From positions 31,583,806 through 31,647,805 of the forward strand of contig NC_081183.1 of the NCBI RefSeq assembly GCF_029867415.1: 64,000 nt of DNA. Reading direction: 5' to 3'. The notes beneath the pieces were generated by a model. The model saw only the letters and a list, made by a program, of their open reading frames with translations, searched no databases and had not been told where the DNA came from. Source of the stretch: Vicia villosa (taxonomy: Eukaryota > Streptophyta > Magnoliopsida > Fabales > Fabaceae). Positions 10,745 through 22,492 of this stretch are shown piece after piece. Made by a program: the position numbers and the translations under genes. How positions within the stretch are numbered: position 1 is the first letter of the stretch; each line of letters opens with the position of its first letter.

Positions 10745-13100
10745 TGTAACATCCCGAAAATTATTATTTAATTAATTTAATTAAGTTTTAAATTAATTAC
10801 CCGAAATTAGCCTTTTATTGAAATTAATTGGAAATAATAAAATGTTAGTTGTTGGGCCATTGGTGGAGTTAGTAATGTGGGGGTGTTAATATGAAGGAGC
10901 CCATTACTAAATTATGTTATGTTTTCATAAAATAAGAAAATAAGAAGAATTTGAAAAATAGAGGAGAAAAACCTAACATGGAGAGATGGAGAAGTCATGG
11001 ACAAGAGCATTTTCGTATTCATGGTGCAGCCTTCACAAAATGGGTCATAACTCTCGGCTCGTAACTCCAAATCAGGTAATTCTCGAAGATTCGGATTCTA
11101 CACGAAATTTCCTTCGATTTGATATATTAATTCGTGTCAGGGAGGTTCTCGATGAGGGATATAAGCGAGTTTGAAGATGAGAGATTCTTGCTGAATTTGA
11201 GGAAAAAGGGCTTACGGGTTTGATGAAGAAGAAGGGAAAAAGTCCAGATTCTTGGCTAAGGTAAGGGGGGACTCTTCCGGTTAATTTCTATTATGTGATT
11301 ATGGGTAATGAGATGGATTAACGTATGATTCGATTCGATTTGGTATATTGGGATTTGATATTGTTAGGTATGTGATGATTTGGGATAATTGATGAATTTG
11401 TATAGATTGTTGGTTATTGATGTGTTGTTTTGATGTATAATGATGTGTGATGAGAAATTCGATGATTATATGCTTGTATGCGATGTATGGAATCGTTTTG
11501 GGTGAAAAGGATGTGAAATCGCAGAGTCTGAATGTAGACCCGTAATTCTGCAAAATCGCCAGGTCGCGCCGCGAACCACTGTTTGCGCCGCGAACCGTTG
11601 GGCAGAAAACCAGGAAGTTGTGATACGCTCAGGTCGCGCCGCGTCCATGTGTTGGCGCCGCGAAGGCGTAAGTTTTTCTCGTTTCGCGCCGCGAACCCGG
11701 TTGGCGCCGCGTGCTGTAGCGATAATTATTTTCTTTGAAAAATGTAAAAATGTGTAACTTTCAAACCGTAAGTCCGTTTTAGATGTCGTTTTGGACGTTG
11801 TTCCTTAAATTGAATGTTCTACATATAAAATAAATATAACAACAATAACTTGATTTTCTTTTGAAAAGTATCGTTTTCTCCAAATGTGGTTTATTCTTGT
11901 TTTGTATGGTTGATGAGGTGCAATGGTTTGTTGTTTGCATAATTGAATAGGTGCAATGATGGGTGTTGTTATAATGTGATTGCTTCTGCTTGTTATGCAA
12001 AATGGATGTTGTTCATGGTAAATATGGTTATCATGTGTTTTGATGAATGATGATGTAAATGCTCTGTTGTTGTTGGGTTGATTTGTTGTACTTGGTACAC
12101 GATTGTGAGGGGTGTTATTGTTGTTGCACTGTGTGGTGGATGTTTTATCTGTTATGATGTCGTGGTTGTAAATGGTAATTGATATACATATATTGTTGAT
12201 GTAAAATATGTATTTATTTATGGTTGAGAAATAGCATAACTGTGTGTGGCTATTGATTATCGTGGTAGTTGATGATTATGACATTTGGTTGTTTAATGTT
12301 GATGGTGAGCATGTTATGGTTGATACATGCATTTCATAATCATGTTGTGGGCTGTATCCCTTATGGTGGTGGGACAGCGGTAGCTAATTCCCATTGTGTG
12401 GAATTGGTGAGAGAAGTAGCCGAATCTTTATGGTGGTGGATCGGTGAGATGGGTTATCCCATGTTTGGTACCACATGCATATAGTTGCATTTGCATTAGG
12501 TTGTTGTGTATAATTATAACATGAATGGAAGATTGTCCAATGTTATAATATTTGATGACGGTGTAATTGTTATGGTGTTGTCTTTTGGTAATGTACTCTT
12601 TTATTGTGTGAATTGATGAATAGTAGATGTGAATCTGAATATATGACAAATTGGGTGAATGATATATTATGATGTTTTGTTGCTTATGAATGCATAACAT
12701 TGATTAATTGAGAATGAGACTCACCCTTACTTTGATGATTTCAGATTGGCGAGTAGCAGCTTTTGGCTCTGGTGAGGATAGCTCATAGGCCAGTTTGTTT
12801 AAGTATGGTGTCGGGTCATGCTCTGATATTGTAACACTGGGGGAACGCTAGTTTAGAGTTGATGATGATACTCTGTTTTGTTGTTATTGGAGTAATTTTG
12901 TGAGATATTGCATAGATGATGTTATGCTTATCTGTTGATTATATTCCGCTGTGTTAACATGCTACCTGAATAATTTTTGGTTTATCGTTCCTTTATGGCA
13001 TGACATGAATATTGTTTATTTTGTTGGCGTTGTAATACTCTTCTTCATGTTTTACTCTGATTTTAATGTTAATTTCCGCGGGGTTTAGAAGGGTGTTACA
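10745..13100 (+). repeat. Left (5') LTR of the Tekay-like element
   Basis: TG...CA bounded, 2,356 bp, no indel relative to the right LTR. Small open frames in it are duplicated exactly in the other LTR and resemble no protein I know. Confidence 0.92.
11564..11711 (+). repeat. Six GCGCCGCG motifs in three pairs (LTR)
   Basis: Six copies of GCGCCGCG, most followed by AA, occur in ~150 bp as three pairs in an otherwise AT-rich LTR. The same block is at 17,244-17,391 in the right LTR. Confidence 0.85.
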
Positions 13101-13104
13101 ATAG

Positions 13105-13116
13105 TGGTATCAGAGC
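13105..13116 (+). other. Primer binding site of the Tekay-like element
   Basis: TGGTATCAGAGC lies four bases after the left LTR, a perfect initiator Met-tRNA site. Confidence 0.92.
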
Positions 13117-16100
13117 AGGTCGGTCCGTCCGGCCAATTGTTGAGTCAGTTGAGTTGCACGACGGTTGAATACTGTCGGCGTTTTTATTCCTTGGTATGCG
13201 ACATGTGAGTGAATCACTGTCGGTACTTGGTTGTTTGTTGCAGATGTGGGATTGAAACAAGTGGGGGAGAAGCTTCGCTTCTCGGTTATGTTTCAGTTGA
13301 AGAAGATTGATTCAGTAGGCTGTTGTTGGAAACAGTGCGAGCGTTGTCAGAGTTTGTTGTTTCCCGAGTTGAAGGTGACTTGGAATTAAGACTTCACTGG
13401 GAATTGAGTTGGAACATCTTGAAGGAAGGTGATTAGAGGTAATTGACAGTTATTGTAAGAGAAGGAGATTGGAGAGTTGCGATGTGTCAGCTCTGCTGGT
13501 GTGCTGCGAAGTTGTCAGTTGAGTAGCCTTGTGTCTCGGAAGAGGTTCAGTTACGAGTTTGCAAGGAAGATTGTTGTCGTGATGTTGCAGGGAGCGGACT
13601 TCGGCGGGGGAATGTGTCGCTTAAGTTATAAGGATGTTTGGAAGTGGAGAGATACGATAAGGGGCTGTTTGGAATGTGATAGAGTTGAAGAGAATGAGTT
13701 TTGGAGAGAGATTTTCGTAAGCAAAACGCAGGAAAGTTGCTGAATAGCTGCGGAACTTCGAAAATTCATAACTAGAGTTCTGGACATCCGAATTGAGTTC
13801 CGTTTGAAGCGTTGGAAAGCTAACGAGATGAACTTTGTTATAAAAATAGTTTCAGCAGCTGTAATATATTTAATTGTGACAGGATGACGTTGGAAAGAGG
13901 TGAAGTTACGGTTACTCTTGTTCTTATAACTAGACTTGTTTATTAGTACTGCACGGGATGTCAGTGTCAGTGTTGAATGGATCGAAGGAATAATTAACAG
14001 GTTTGTTGAGGAGTAATTTTAAGAATTGAATTTACCAATTGAGGAGTTTTGGATATATCGTATAGAGTGTCACTGCATGATGTCAGTGTTGCATTTTTTC
14101 GGGCAATGATTGGAAAATTCATATCTTGAGTTCCGAGTGTCGGATTGATGTGCCGTTTGAACCTACGAAGAGGAGGGATTGTGTTCTAATTTATGGGAGA
14201 GTTATAAATACAGTAGAGTGACCCTATGAGGAAAGGTTCTGAAGTCGGTTATGGAAGCGTGAAACTTGTTGAATGAGAATGCCTACTACCGCGATTAATT
14301 GGAACGAAGTTGAGTAGGACATGTTGTTGATGAATAAGTCGATGAAGTATTCGGTAATAAAGATGACTTGAGTACCGATGGATTTTAGTGAGGATTGAAT
14401 TAGTAGTAAAGATGGGACAAACTGTAGAACCCTTGGAATCGTATTTGTGATGGCAAGGTAACGATAAGTATAAAAGAAGAATTGTAGGAATTTCTAACAT
14501 TCGTTGACGTGAGGAAGACTTTGTTGAGATTCCGAGTGGGATGATAATTGGACGTGAAGGATGTAATAGAATTTAGATTAAAACCACGAGTTATGAATGT
14601 TGTGCTATTGTGTTGCGTAGGAAGTCTTTAAATATGTCGGTGCTAAGGAGGAATGAGTTGGATCTAATTGGACAATTTAGAGACTTGAGTTGGTATGTGA
14701 AGGAACTCGTAATAGTGTTAGATTGGGTATGCTAGAAGATTACTAGTGGTATTCTTGACGAGATTAGAGAAGGTCAGAAAGCTGATGCTGAGTTGATCGA
14801 CAGGTTGACTTTGAATTACCAAGGTAGAGGCGGTGGATTCAGAATCAACGAGAATAGTATAATGAGGTTGAGTGGTTGAATTTGTGTTCCTGATGTTTTG
14901 AGCTTCGGAAGAATATTCTAGAAGAAGGACACCGTAGTGAATTATTGAACTATGGCGATGTTAATGAGTTTGAGTGCAAACCCGGAAAGGACACCGTTAT
15001 GTAGTAACGACGGTTTATGCTTAAATATGATTTTTAACTATCTATTGACAAATTGAGGACTTGATCACCCTTAATCTCTTGTTGGTAGTAGATGGAATCA
15101 TATAGAAGAGATGAACTTGTTTTGTTACCTTAATGGTGTAAGATGTGATGAATACTAAGCCGTAAAGAATAACCACTCACTATGTTGTGTGGACTTATGA
15201 AGAGGTGAATATGGAAGAGTGCGACATGATGGGCAAAAGACTTAAGACGGGTAATCAGAGTCGCGCAGCGAAAGTGTGGTGTGGAGTAATGTTATGAGTA
15301 CTACTGGTGACAAGTGAGGAATTAATATGTCAGGAGCCTACATAGAGAATAAGTATTGATCTATATGTCGGAGTTAGAATCCAATGGATGAAAGGATGTC
15401 GTGTCGAAGAGTTATAAATCTTTTGAATAATTACCGAGGTGATGAATATGTTATTATGGTTGTACGTAGTTAACGAGTATGTATTCAACGAAGTTAAGAT
15501 GACGAGTTGATACTATATGATTCTATAATAATTTTGTTTTGTTGTTAAGGTGGTATTGTGGATTCCAGATATAATGAGTAATTACACTCTATGAAGGACG
15601 AAGTGGATTTAATTCTTAAAGAAGAGTGGGATTCGGTTTGAACTAGTATGTAAGCAATGGTATATCGAGGCTGATGAGTGTGATTATAACTACTTGTGCG
15701 TACTCGTTCCGATGGCCGGAATGTTTAATAGATGTAGTAAAGCAGGAATTTGTTTTTGAGTGCGAGTAAGTATTACTGAGTGGTAAAATGGTACCATGAA
15801 TGATAATGGATGATTCTTGGACGAATGAGTAAAGAGAGTCGGAATCGGGTGAAACTCAGAAATCTATTTGGTATAGATGATTGTAATCAGTAATTAGAGT
15901 AGTGCGGAAAAACAGAATGTAACGTGTTGGATAAATTACTGGTGTGACTTAAGAGGAGTCAGATAACTGGAATTCAATGGTATAGGAATATGAGTATTGG
16001 GTTCTTGAAGGAAGCGGTTGGTGAAAAGTGTAAGTATTACCTTATCGCTCAGATGGAAAAGCGTGTCTAAGGTAGGTATGTCGGTAGAAGGGACCCATTA

Positions 16101-16424
16101 CTGTATTGTTGATCAAGTGTGATCATACTATACATTGTGTAATTGCATTACTCGGTTGTTGAGCGTATTGTATAGGTTGTACCTCAATGTTCTGTTGTCG
16201 TTAACCTTTTGGAGATATAGCGAGTGGTATCCTTTTGAATGGTCAAATGCGACGTAAGAACTGGGATGTGAATGTACGAAACATGGTTCCTGTTGGTTAT
16301 GTTAATTGGGATTGACTGATGGTACTGTTAATTGGGAGCTGGAGAGTCAGGTGAAGTACTCTTATGCGAGCTGGTTACTTGAGGTATGTTTTCGAGGACG
16401 AAAACTCTTCTAGTGGGGGAGAGT
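13117..16424 (+). other. Internal region of the Tekay-like element, no coding capacity
   Basis: It is 3.3 kb with frequent stops in every frame; the longest frame is 88 codons (13,477-13,743) with no known motif. I found no zinc knuckle, protease DSG, RT YVDD/FIDD or integrase motif. Two related segments with CATAACTAGAGTT/CATATCTTGAGTT followed by TTTGAA (near 13,768 and 14,128) suggest internal duplication. The polypurine tract is at 16,409-16,424. Best described as a large retrotransposon derivative. Confidence 0.7.
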
Positions 16425-18780
16425 TGTAACATCCCGAAAATTATTATTTAATTAATTTAATTAAGTTTTAAATTAATTACCCGAAATTAGCCTTTTATTG
16501 AAATTAATTGGAAATAATAAAATGTTAGTTGTTGGGCCATTGGTGGAGTTAGTAATGTGGGGGTGTTAATATGAAGGAGCCCATTACTAAATTATGTTAT
16601 GTTTTCATAAAATAAGAAAATAAGAAGAATTTGAAAAATAGAGGAGAAAAACCTAACATGGAGAGATGGAGAAGTCATGGACAAGAGCATTTTCGTATTC
16701 ATGGTGCAGCCTTCACAAAATGGGTCATAACTCTCGGCTCGTAACTCCAAATCAGGTAATTCTCGAAGATTCGGATTCTACACGAAATTTCCTTCGATTT
16801 GATATATTAATTCGTGTCAGGGAGGTTCTCGATGAGGGATATAAGCGAGTTTGAAGATGAGAGATTCTTGCTGAATTTGAGGAAAAAGGGCTTACGGGTT
16901 TGATGAAGAAGAAGGGAAAAAGTCCAGATTCTTGGCTAAGGTAAGGGGGGACTCTTCCGGTTAATTTCTATTATGTGATTATGGGTAATGAGATGGATTA
17001 ACGTATGATTCGATTCGATTTGGTATATTGGGATTTGATATTGTTAGGTATGTGATGATTTGGGATAATTGATGAATTTGTATAGATTGTTGGTTATTGA
17101 TGTGTTGTTTTGATGTATAATGATGTGTGATGAGAAATTCGATGATTATATGCTTGTATGCGATGTATGGAATCGTTTTGGGTGAAAAGGATGTGAAATC
17201 GCAGAGTCTGAATGTAGACCCGTAATTCTGCAAAATCGCCAGGTCGCGCCGCGAACCACTGTTTGCGCCGCGAACCGTTGGGCAGAAAACCAGGAAGTTG
17301 TGATACGCTCAGGTCGCGCCGCGTCCATGTGTTGGCGCCGCGAAGGCGTAAGTTTTTCTCGTTTCGCGCCGCGAACCCGGTTGGCGCCGCGTGCTGTAGC
17401 GATAATTATTTTCTTTGAAAAATGTAAAAATGTGTAACTTTCAAACCGTAAGTCCGTTTTAGATGTCGTTTTGGACGTTGTTCCTTAAATTGAATGTTCT
17501 ACATATAAAATAAATATAACAACAATAACTTGATTTTCTTTTGAAAAGTATCGTTTTCTCCAAATGTGGTTTATTCTTGTTTTGTATGGTTGATGAGGTG
17601 CAATGGTTTGTTGTTTGCATAATTGAATAGGTGCAATGATGGGTGTTGTTATAATGTGATTGCTTCTGCTTGTTATGCAAAATGGATGTTGTTCATGGTA
17701 AATATGGTTATCATGTGTTTTGATGAATGATGATGTAAATGCTCTGTTGTTGTTGGGTTGATTTGTTGTACTTGGTACACGATTGTGAGGGGTGTTATTG
17801 TTGTTGCACTGTGTGGTGGATGTTTTATCTGTTATGATGTCGTGGTTGTAAATGGTAATTGATATACATATATTGTTGATGTAAAATATGTATTTATTTA
17901 TGGTTGAGAAATAGCATAACTGTGTGTGGCTATTGATTATCGTGGTAGTTGATGATTATGACATTTGGTTGTTTAATGTTGATGGTGAGCATGTTATGGT
18001 TGATACATGCATTTCATAATCATGTTGTGGGCTGTATCCCTTATGGTGGTGGGACAGCGGTAGCTAATTCCCATTGTGTGGAATTGGTGAGAGAAGTAGC
18101 CGAATCTTTATGGTGGTGGATCGGTGAGATGGGTTATCCCATGTTTGGTACCACATGCATATAGTTGCATTTGCATTAGGTTGTTGTGTATAATTATAAC
18201 ATGAATGGAAGATTGTCCAATGTTATAATATTTGATGACGGTGTAATTGTTATGGTGTTGTCTTTTGGTAATGTACTCTTTTATTGTGTGAATTGATGAA
18301 TAGTAGATGTGAATCTGAATATATGACAAATTGGGTGAATGATATATTATGATGTTTTGTTGCTTATGAATGCATAACATTGATTAATTGAGAATGAGAC
18401 TCACCCTTACTTTGATGATTTCAGATTGGCGAGTAGCAGCTTTTGGCTCTGGTGAGGATAGCTCATAGGCCAGTTTGTTTAAGTATGGTGTCGGGTCATG
18501 CTCTGATATTGTAACACTGGGGGAACGCTAGTTTAGAGTTGATGATGATACTCTGTTTTGTTGTTATTGGAGTAATTTTGTGAGATATTGCATAGATGAT
18601 GTTATGCTTATCTGTTGATTATATTCCGCTGTGTTAACATGCTACCTGAATAATTTTTGGTTTATCGTTCCTTTATGGCATGACATGAATATTGTTTATT
18701 TTGTTGGCGTTGTAATACTCTTCTTCATGTTTTACTCTGATTTTAATGTTAATTATCGCGGGGTTTAGAAGGGTGTTACA
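16425..18780 (+). repeat. Right (3') LTR of the Tekay-like element
   Basis: 2,356 bp, offset exactly 5,680 bp from the left LTR, and identical except for two adjacent bases near its end. Confidence 0.92.
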
Positions 18781-19079
18781 TATACAACGTTTGAATATCA
18801 TCAGAGTCAAACAGCTTGGTGCATAGCATCTTCTTGTCTTCTGACCTTGAAGTGCTTCTGAGCTTGATACCATGAGAACTTCAGTGCTTCTGCTTCTGAT
18901 CTCAAGTTCTTCTGATGCTTCCATAGACCCATGTTCTGATTCTGCTTTGACCATCTTCTGATGTCTTGCCAAACCATGTTCTGATGTTGCATGCTAAACC
19001 TTCTGAGACAAAGCTTCTGAGCGCTGATTTGTGCATACTCTTTATATATTTCCTGAAAGGGAAATTGCAATGTATTAGA

Positions 19080-20289
19080 TGAAGGATAGAAAAACACTTA
19101 GAAAGGGGGGGGGGGTTTGAATAAGTGTAGCTTTAAAAACTTGACAGATAAAAATAAATTGCACAGTTATTTTTATCCTGGTTCGTTGTTAACTAAACTA
19201 CTCCAGTCCACCCCCGCAGAGATGATTTACCTCAACTGAGGATTTAATCCACTAATCGCACGGATTACAATGGTTCTCCACTTAGTCAGCAACTAAGTCT
19301 TCCAGAGTCTTCTGATCACACACTGATCACTCCAGGAACAACTGCTTAGATACCCTCTAAGACTTTCTAGAGTATTCTGATCCACACGATCACTCTAGTT
19401 ACAACCTGCTTAGATACCCTCTAAGACTTCCTAGAGTATTCTGATCCACACGATCACTCTAGTTCCTTACAACTTAATGTAATCAATTCTAAGAGTATTA
19501 CAATTGCTTCTTACAAGCTATAATCACAAACTGTGATATTTCTCTTAACGTTTAAGCTTAATCTCACTAATATATTACAACAGCAATGTAGTGAGCTTTG
19601 ATGAAGATGAAGATTCTGAGCTTTGAATAGAACAGAGTTTCAGCAAGTTAATATGAGTTATTTTTTTTAGAATCGTTAACCTTGCTTCTCATCAGAACTT
19701 CATATTTATAGGCGTTGGAGAAGATGACCGTTGAGTGCATTTAATGCTTTGCGTGTTCCGTACAGCATCGCATTTAATGTTATACGCTTTTGTCAACTAC
19801 CTCGAGCCTTGTTCATGCTGTGTCTACTGACGTTGCCTTTAATAGCTTTTAACGTTCCTTTTGTCAGTCAGCGTAGCTTGCCACTTGTACTTCCTTCTGA
19901 TCTGATGTTTGTGAATACAACGTTTGAATATCATCAGAGTCAAACAGCTTGGTGCAAAGCATCTTCTGATCTTCTGACCTTGAAGTGCTTCTGAGCGTGA
20001 TACCATCAGAACTTCAGTGCTTCTGATCTCATGTTCTTCTGATGCTTCCATAGACCCATGTTCTGATTCTGCTTCGACCATCTTCTGATGTCTTGCCAGA
20101 CCATGTTCTGATGTTGCATGCTGAACCCTTTGAAACAAAGCTTCTGAGCGCTGAATTATGCATACTCTTTATATATTTCCTGAAAAGGAAATTGCATTGG
20201 ATTAGAGTACCATATTATCTTAAGCAAAATTCATATTATTGTTATCATCAAAACTAAGATAATTGATCAGAACAAATCTTGTTCTAACA
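19080..20289 (-). repeat. SIRE-2 3' LTR
   Basis: TGAAGGATAG...TTCTAACA, 1,210 bp, with an 11-G run near its left end. The polypurine tract AAAAAGGGGGAGAT (minus strand) follows at 20,290-20,303. Confidence 0.92.
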
Positions 20290-21544
20290 ATCTCCCCCTT
20301 TTTGATGATGACAAAAACATATATAAATAATATGAATTTGCGATCAGAAAGAGCAGACGGCAAAAGACAAATTACACAGCTATAGCATAAGCATATGAAT
20401 ATGTCTCCCCCTGAGATTAACAATCTCCCCCTGAGATAAATAATCTCCCCCTGAAATAAATACTCGAAGAACTTTAATAAAAGACTTCCCTGATTATTTC
20501 GGTAGAGACGATCACATAAGCTTCTGTCTTCAGAGAATTCATAGCTTCTGACTTCTGCTTCCATTGGACAGCTTCAGAACTAGAATTTCTTTAGATCCCT
20601 AGAACACTCACAGCTTCTGATTCCTGCTTCCATCTAGGACAGCTTCAGAACTTGAATTTCTTTGATCTTCAGAACATTCACAGCTTCTGTTTTCTGCTTC
20701 CATTTAGGACAGCTTCAGAACTTGAATTTCTTTGATCTTCAGAACATTCACAGCTTCTGATTTCTGCTTCCATTTAGGACAGCTTCAGAACTTGAGTTTT
20801 CTGGATCTTTAGAACATTCACAGCTTCTGATTTCTGCTTCCCTCGGATAGCTTCAGAGCTTTGAATTTCTACCAACATCACTTCATGCTAGATTTGTATC
20901 AGAACATTGTTGAATGTACCAGAGCATCATCAGAGCATCTCTACATCCTGAAATGTTTCAGAACAAAAACTAAACGACAAAAGTCAGCATGAACGAGTCA
21001 GAACATAAAATGTATATTAGAACACATGATATGTATCAGAGCCATATAGGCTAAAATAATGTATCAGAGCAAATAGAATTTTGTCAGAGCAAATAGACAA
21101 ATATGGATCAAATTCTATTATCAGTGCTTCTGATTCATTCTTCTTTCTTGCTTCTGATTTCTGAAGCTTGACAGCACTTAGCTTGCTTCAGTTTCCATGA
21201 GCTTATTCTTTTTACAGAATAACACTTCTTATGGTTTTGCTTCTTGTGTTTGCTTTGAAGATTCTCTTCACTTCTTTATACCTGCAAAACACTTAAACCA
21301 TATAGAACTTGCAGTTCTTGTTAGTAAATGTGTGGGAGCTTTACCCAGCAACTGATAGATTAATCAAATCATTTATCATTTATCTTCTCCCCCTTTTTGT
21401 CATAACATCAAAAAGAATATTTCAAAAGATTCAGATGAATAAAACGACAAATAAAATCACTGGAATGTAAGACAAAGAAACTTTTCATTGATAATCAAAA
21501 GATATTACAAAAGGTTCTTATGTTTAACAAGATGAGAAACATTC
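20290..21544 (-). other. SIRE-2 3' non-coding region
   Basis: No gene is seen. Three CTCCCCCTGA tracts lie at ~20,404-20,454 and another CTCCCCCTTTTT near 21,386. Five ~69 bp tandem units (20,523-20,870) match those of SIRE-1. Confidence 0.75.
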
Positions 21545-22190
21545 CTAGCAAATACATAAAAAGTCATCCCAAGAGGAAATGACTACAAAAATTAAAAACA
21601 AGACCCTAGCAAGACACATTCTGTGCCAACCCATCAAGAATCCCTGTGGTCTTCTTGTCTTCCAGACTAGAACCTCCACTGTAGGAGAGATCCCAGAGAC
21701 CAAAGAGGAAGAGAGGGACAGTTCACAGACAGAGAACTGCTGTTGCAAACGGGGCTTTCTCTTAACATAGAAGTTAAGAATATCATTCTTAACCTCTTCC
21801 CATAACTCAAGAAAGTCTTCTGTCTTTGGGTGAAAGTTGATAACAACATCAAAGAAGAGGTCTGACTTGAGAGGTATTAGGAGAGCCATCCCGAGATATG
21901 CAGAGATCTGCCGCCTTTGAGTCATAGATCTTCAACAGGCTTAGAGCATGATTAAGAGATCCAGACAAAGGATTCAAGATGAACGCTAGGTTTGAACTAG
22001 GATTTTTTAAAAAAACTTTGTTTGAGCAAGAGAAAAAAAAACAGGAGAGAGAGAAAAAACTTGATGAGGAATGCAAAGAGATAGAGAAGGAAAACAGAGA
22101 CAGAGTGTAATAGAGAAAAAATAAGAGGGAAGGAGAAGCGTTTGAAGAGTATTTAAAAGAAAGTAAAATGAAACAAATGATGGATAGCAT
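21545..22190 (-). pseudogene. Remnant of the SIRE env-position ORF
   Basis: It lies where SIRE-1 has its 409-aa ORF, with similar flanks: a CT-rich leader to the right and a similar 3' end to the left. Only short frames remain (126, 113 and 73 codons, overlapping in different frames). One contains FFDVVINFHPKTEDFLELWE, which may correspond to the FLELLHSDVNSWLEIL part of the SIRE-1 protein, but similarity is weak. The gene is much shorter and frameshifted, so no protein is expected. Confidence 0.5.
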
Positions 22191-22492
22191 TTAATGTTAT
22201 GTGACATGAGGAGAGGTAATAAAGACAAATGAGGTGACTAGCACAGTTACCTATGGTCGGCGTCCCTTCAACTGCACGCGCGCTTATCCATGAACAGTAA
22301 CGACAGGTTTACCATCCCGAGATAAAACGTTACAGCTGTTTTGCTTTACAAGAGGTTTTGAATCAACTTAGACAATGAAACGTTAGTAATAACCGAATCA
22401 TAATTTCTAAAAGATTTCAATCAGAACTTCTGATTAAAGAAAAATCCACATTCATTTCAGAAGATACTCATACGTAAGAACTTCTCATCTTC
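22191..22492 (-). other. Spacer between SIRE-2 pol and env remnant
   Basis: Non-coding, clearly similar to the SIRE-1 spacer (4,560-4,867), including AGCATTTAATGTTA and GCGTCCC blocks. Confidence 0.6.

Larger units (their letters stand above)
10745..18780 (+). mobile_element. Tekay-like non-autonomous LTR retrotransposon
   Basis: Two 2,356-bp LTRs flank 3,324 bp of internal sequence. The target duplication TATAC is at 10,740-10,744 and 18,781-18,785. The LTRs start TGTAACATCCCG and end GGGTGTTACA. A Met-tRNA primer site follows the left LTR and a polypurine tract (TAGTGGGGGAGAG) precedes the right one, itself preceded by TTCGAGGACGAAAA, typical of chromovirus/Tekay 3' ends. The internal part has no ORF above 88 codons and no recognisable Gag or Pol motif, so it must have moved with proteins from another copy. 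Only two LTR differences were seen (13,075-13,076 against 18,755-18,756), so insertion is very recent. Confidence 0.9.

Noticed and set aside
10986..11174. Small ORFs (60-90 codons) in the Tekay-like LTRs, each present twice
   Set aside because: Duplication is due to the two LTRs; composition is low-complexity and no motif is recognisable.
13477..13743. 88-codon ORF in the Tekay-like internal region as a possible gene
   Set aside because: No motif, no codon bias that I can see, and length expected by chance.
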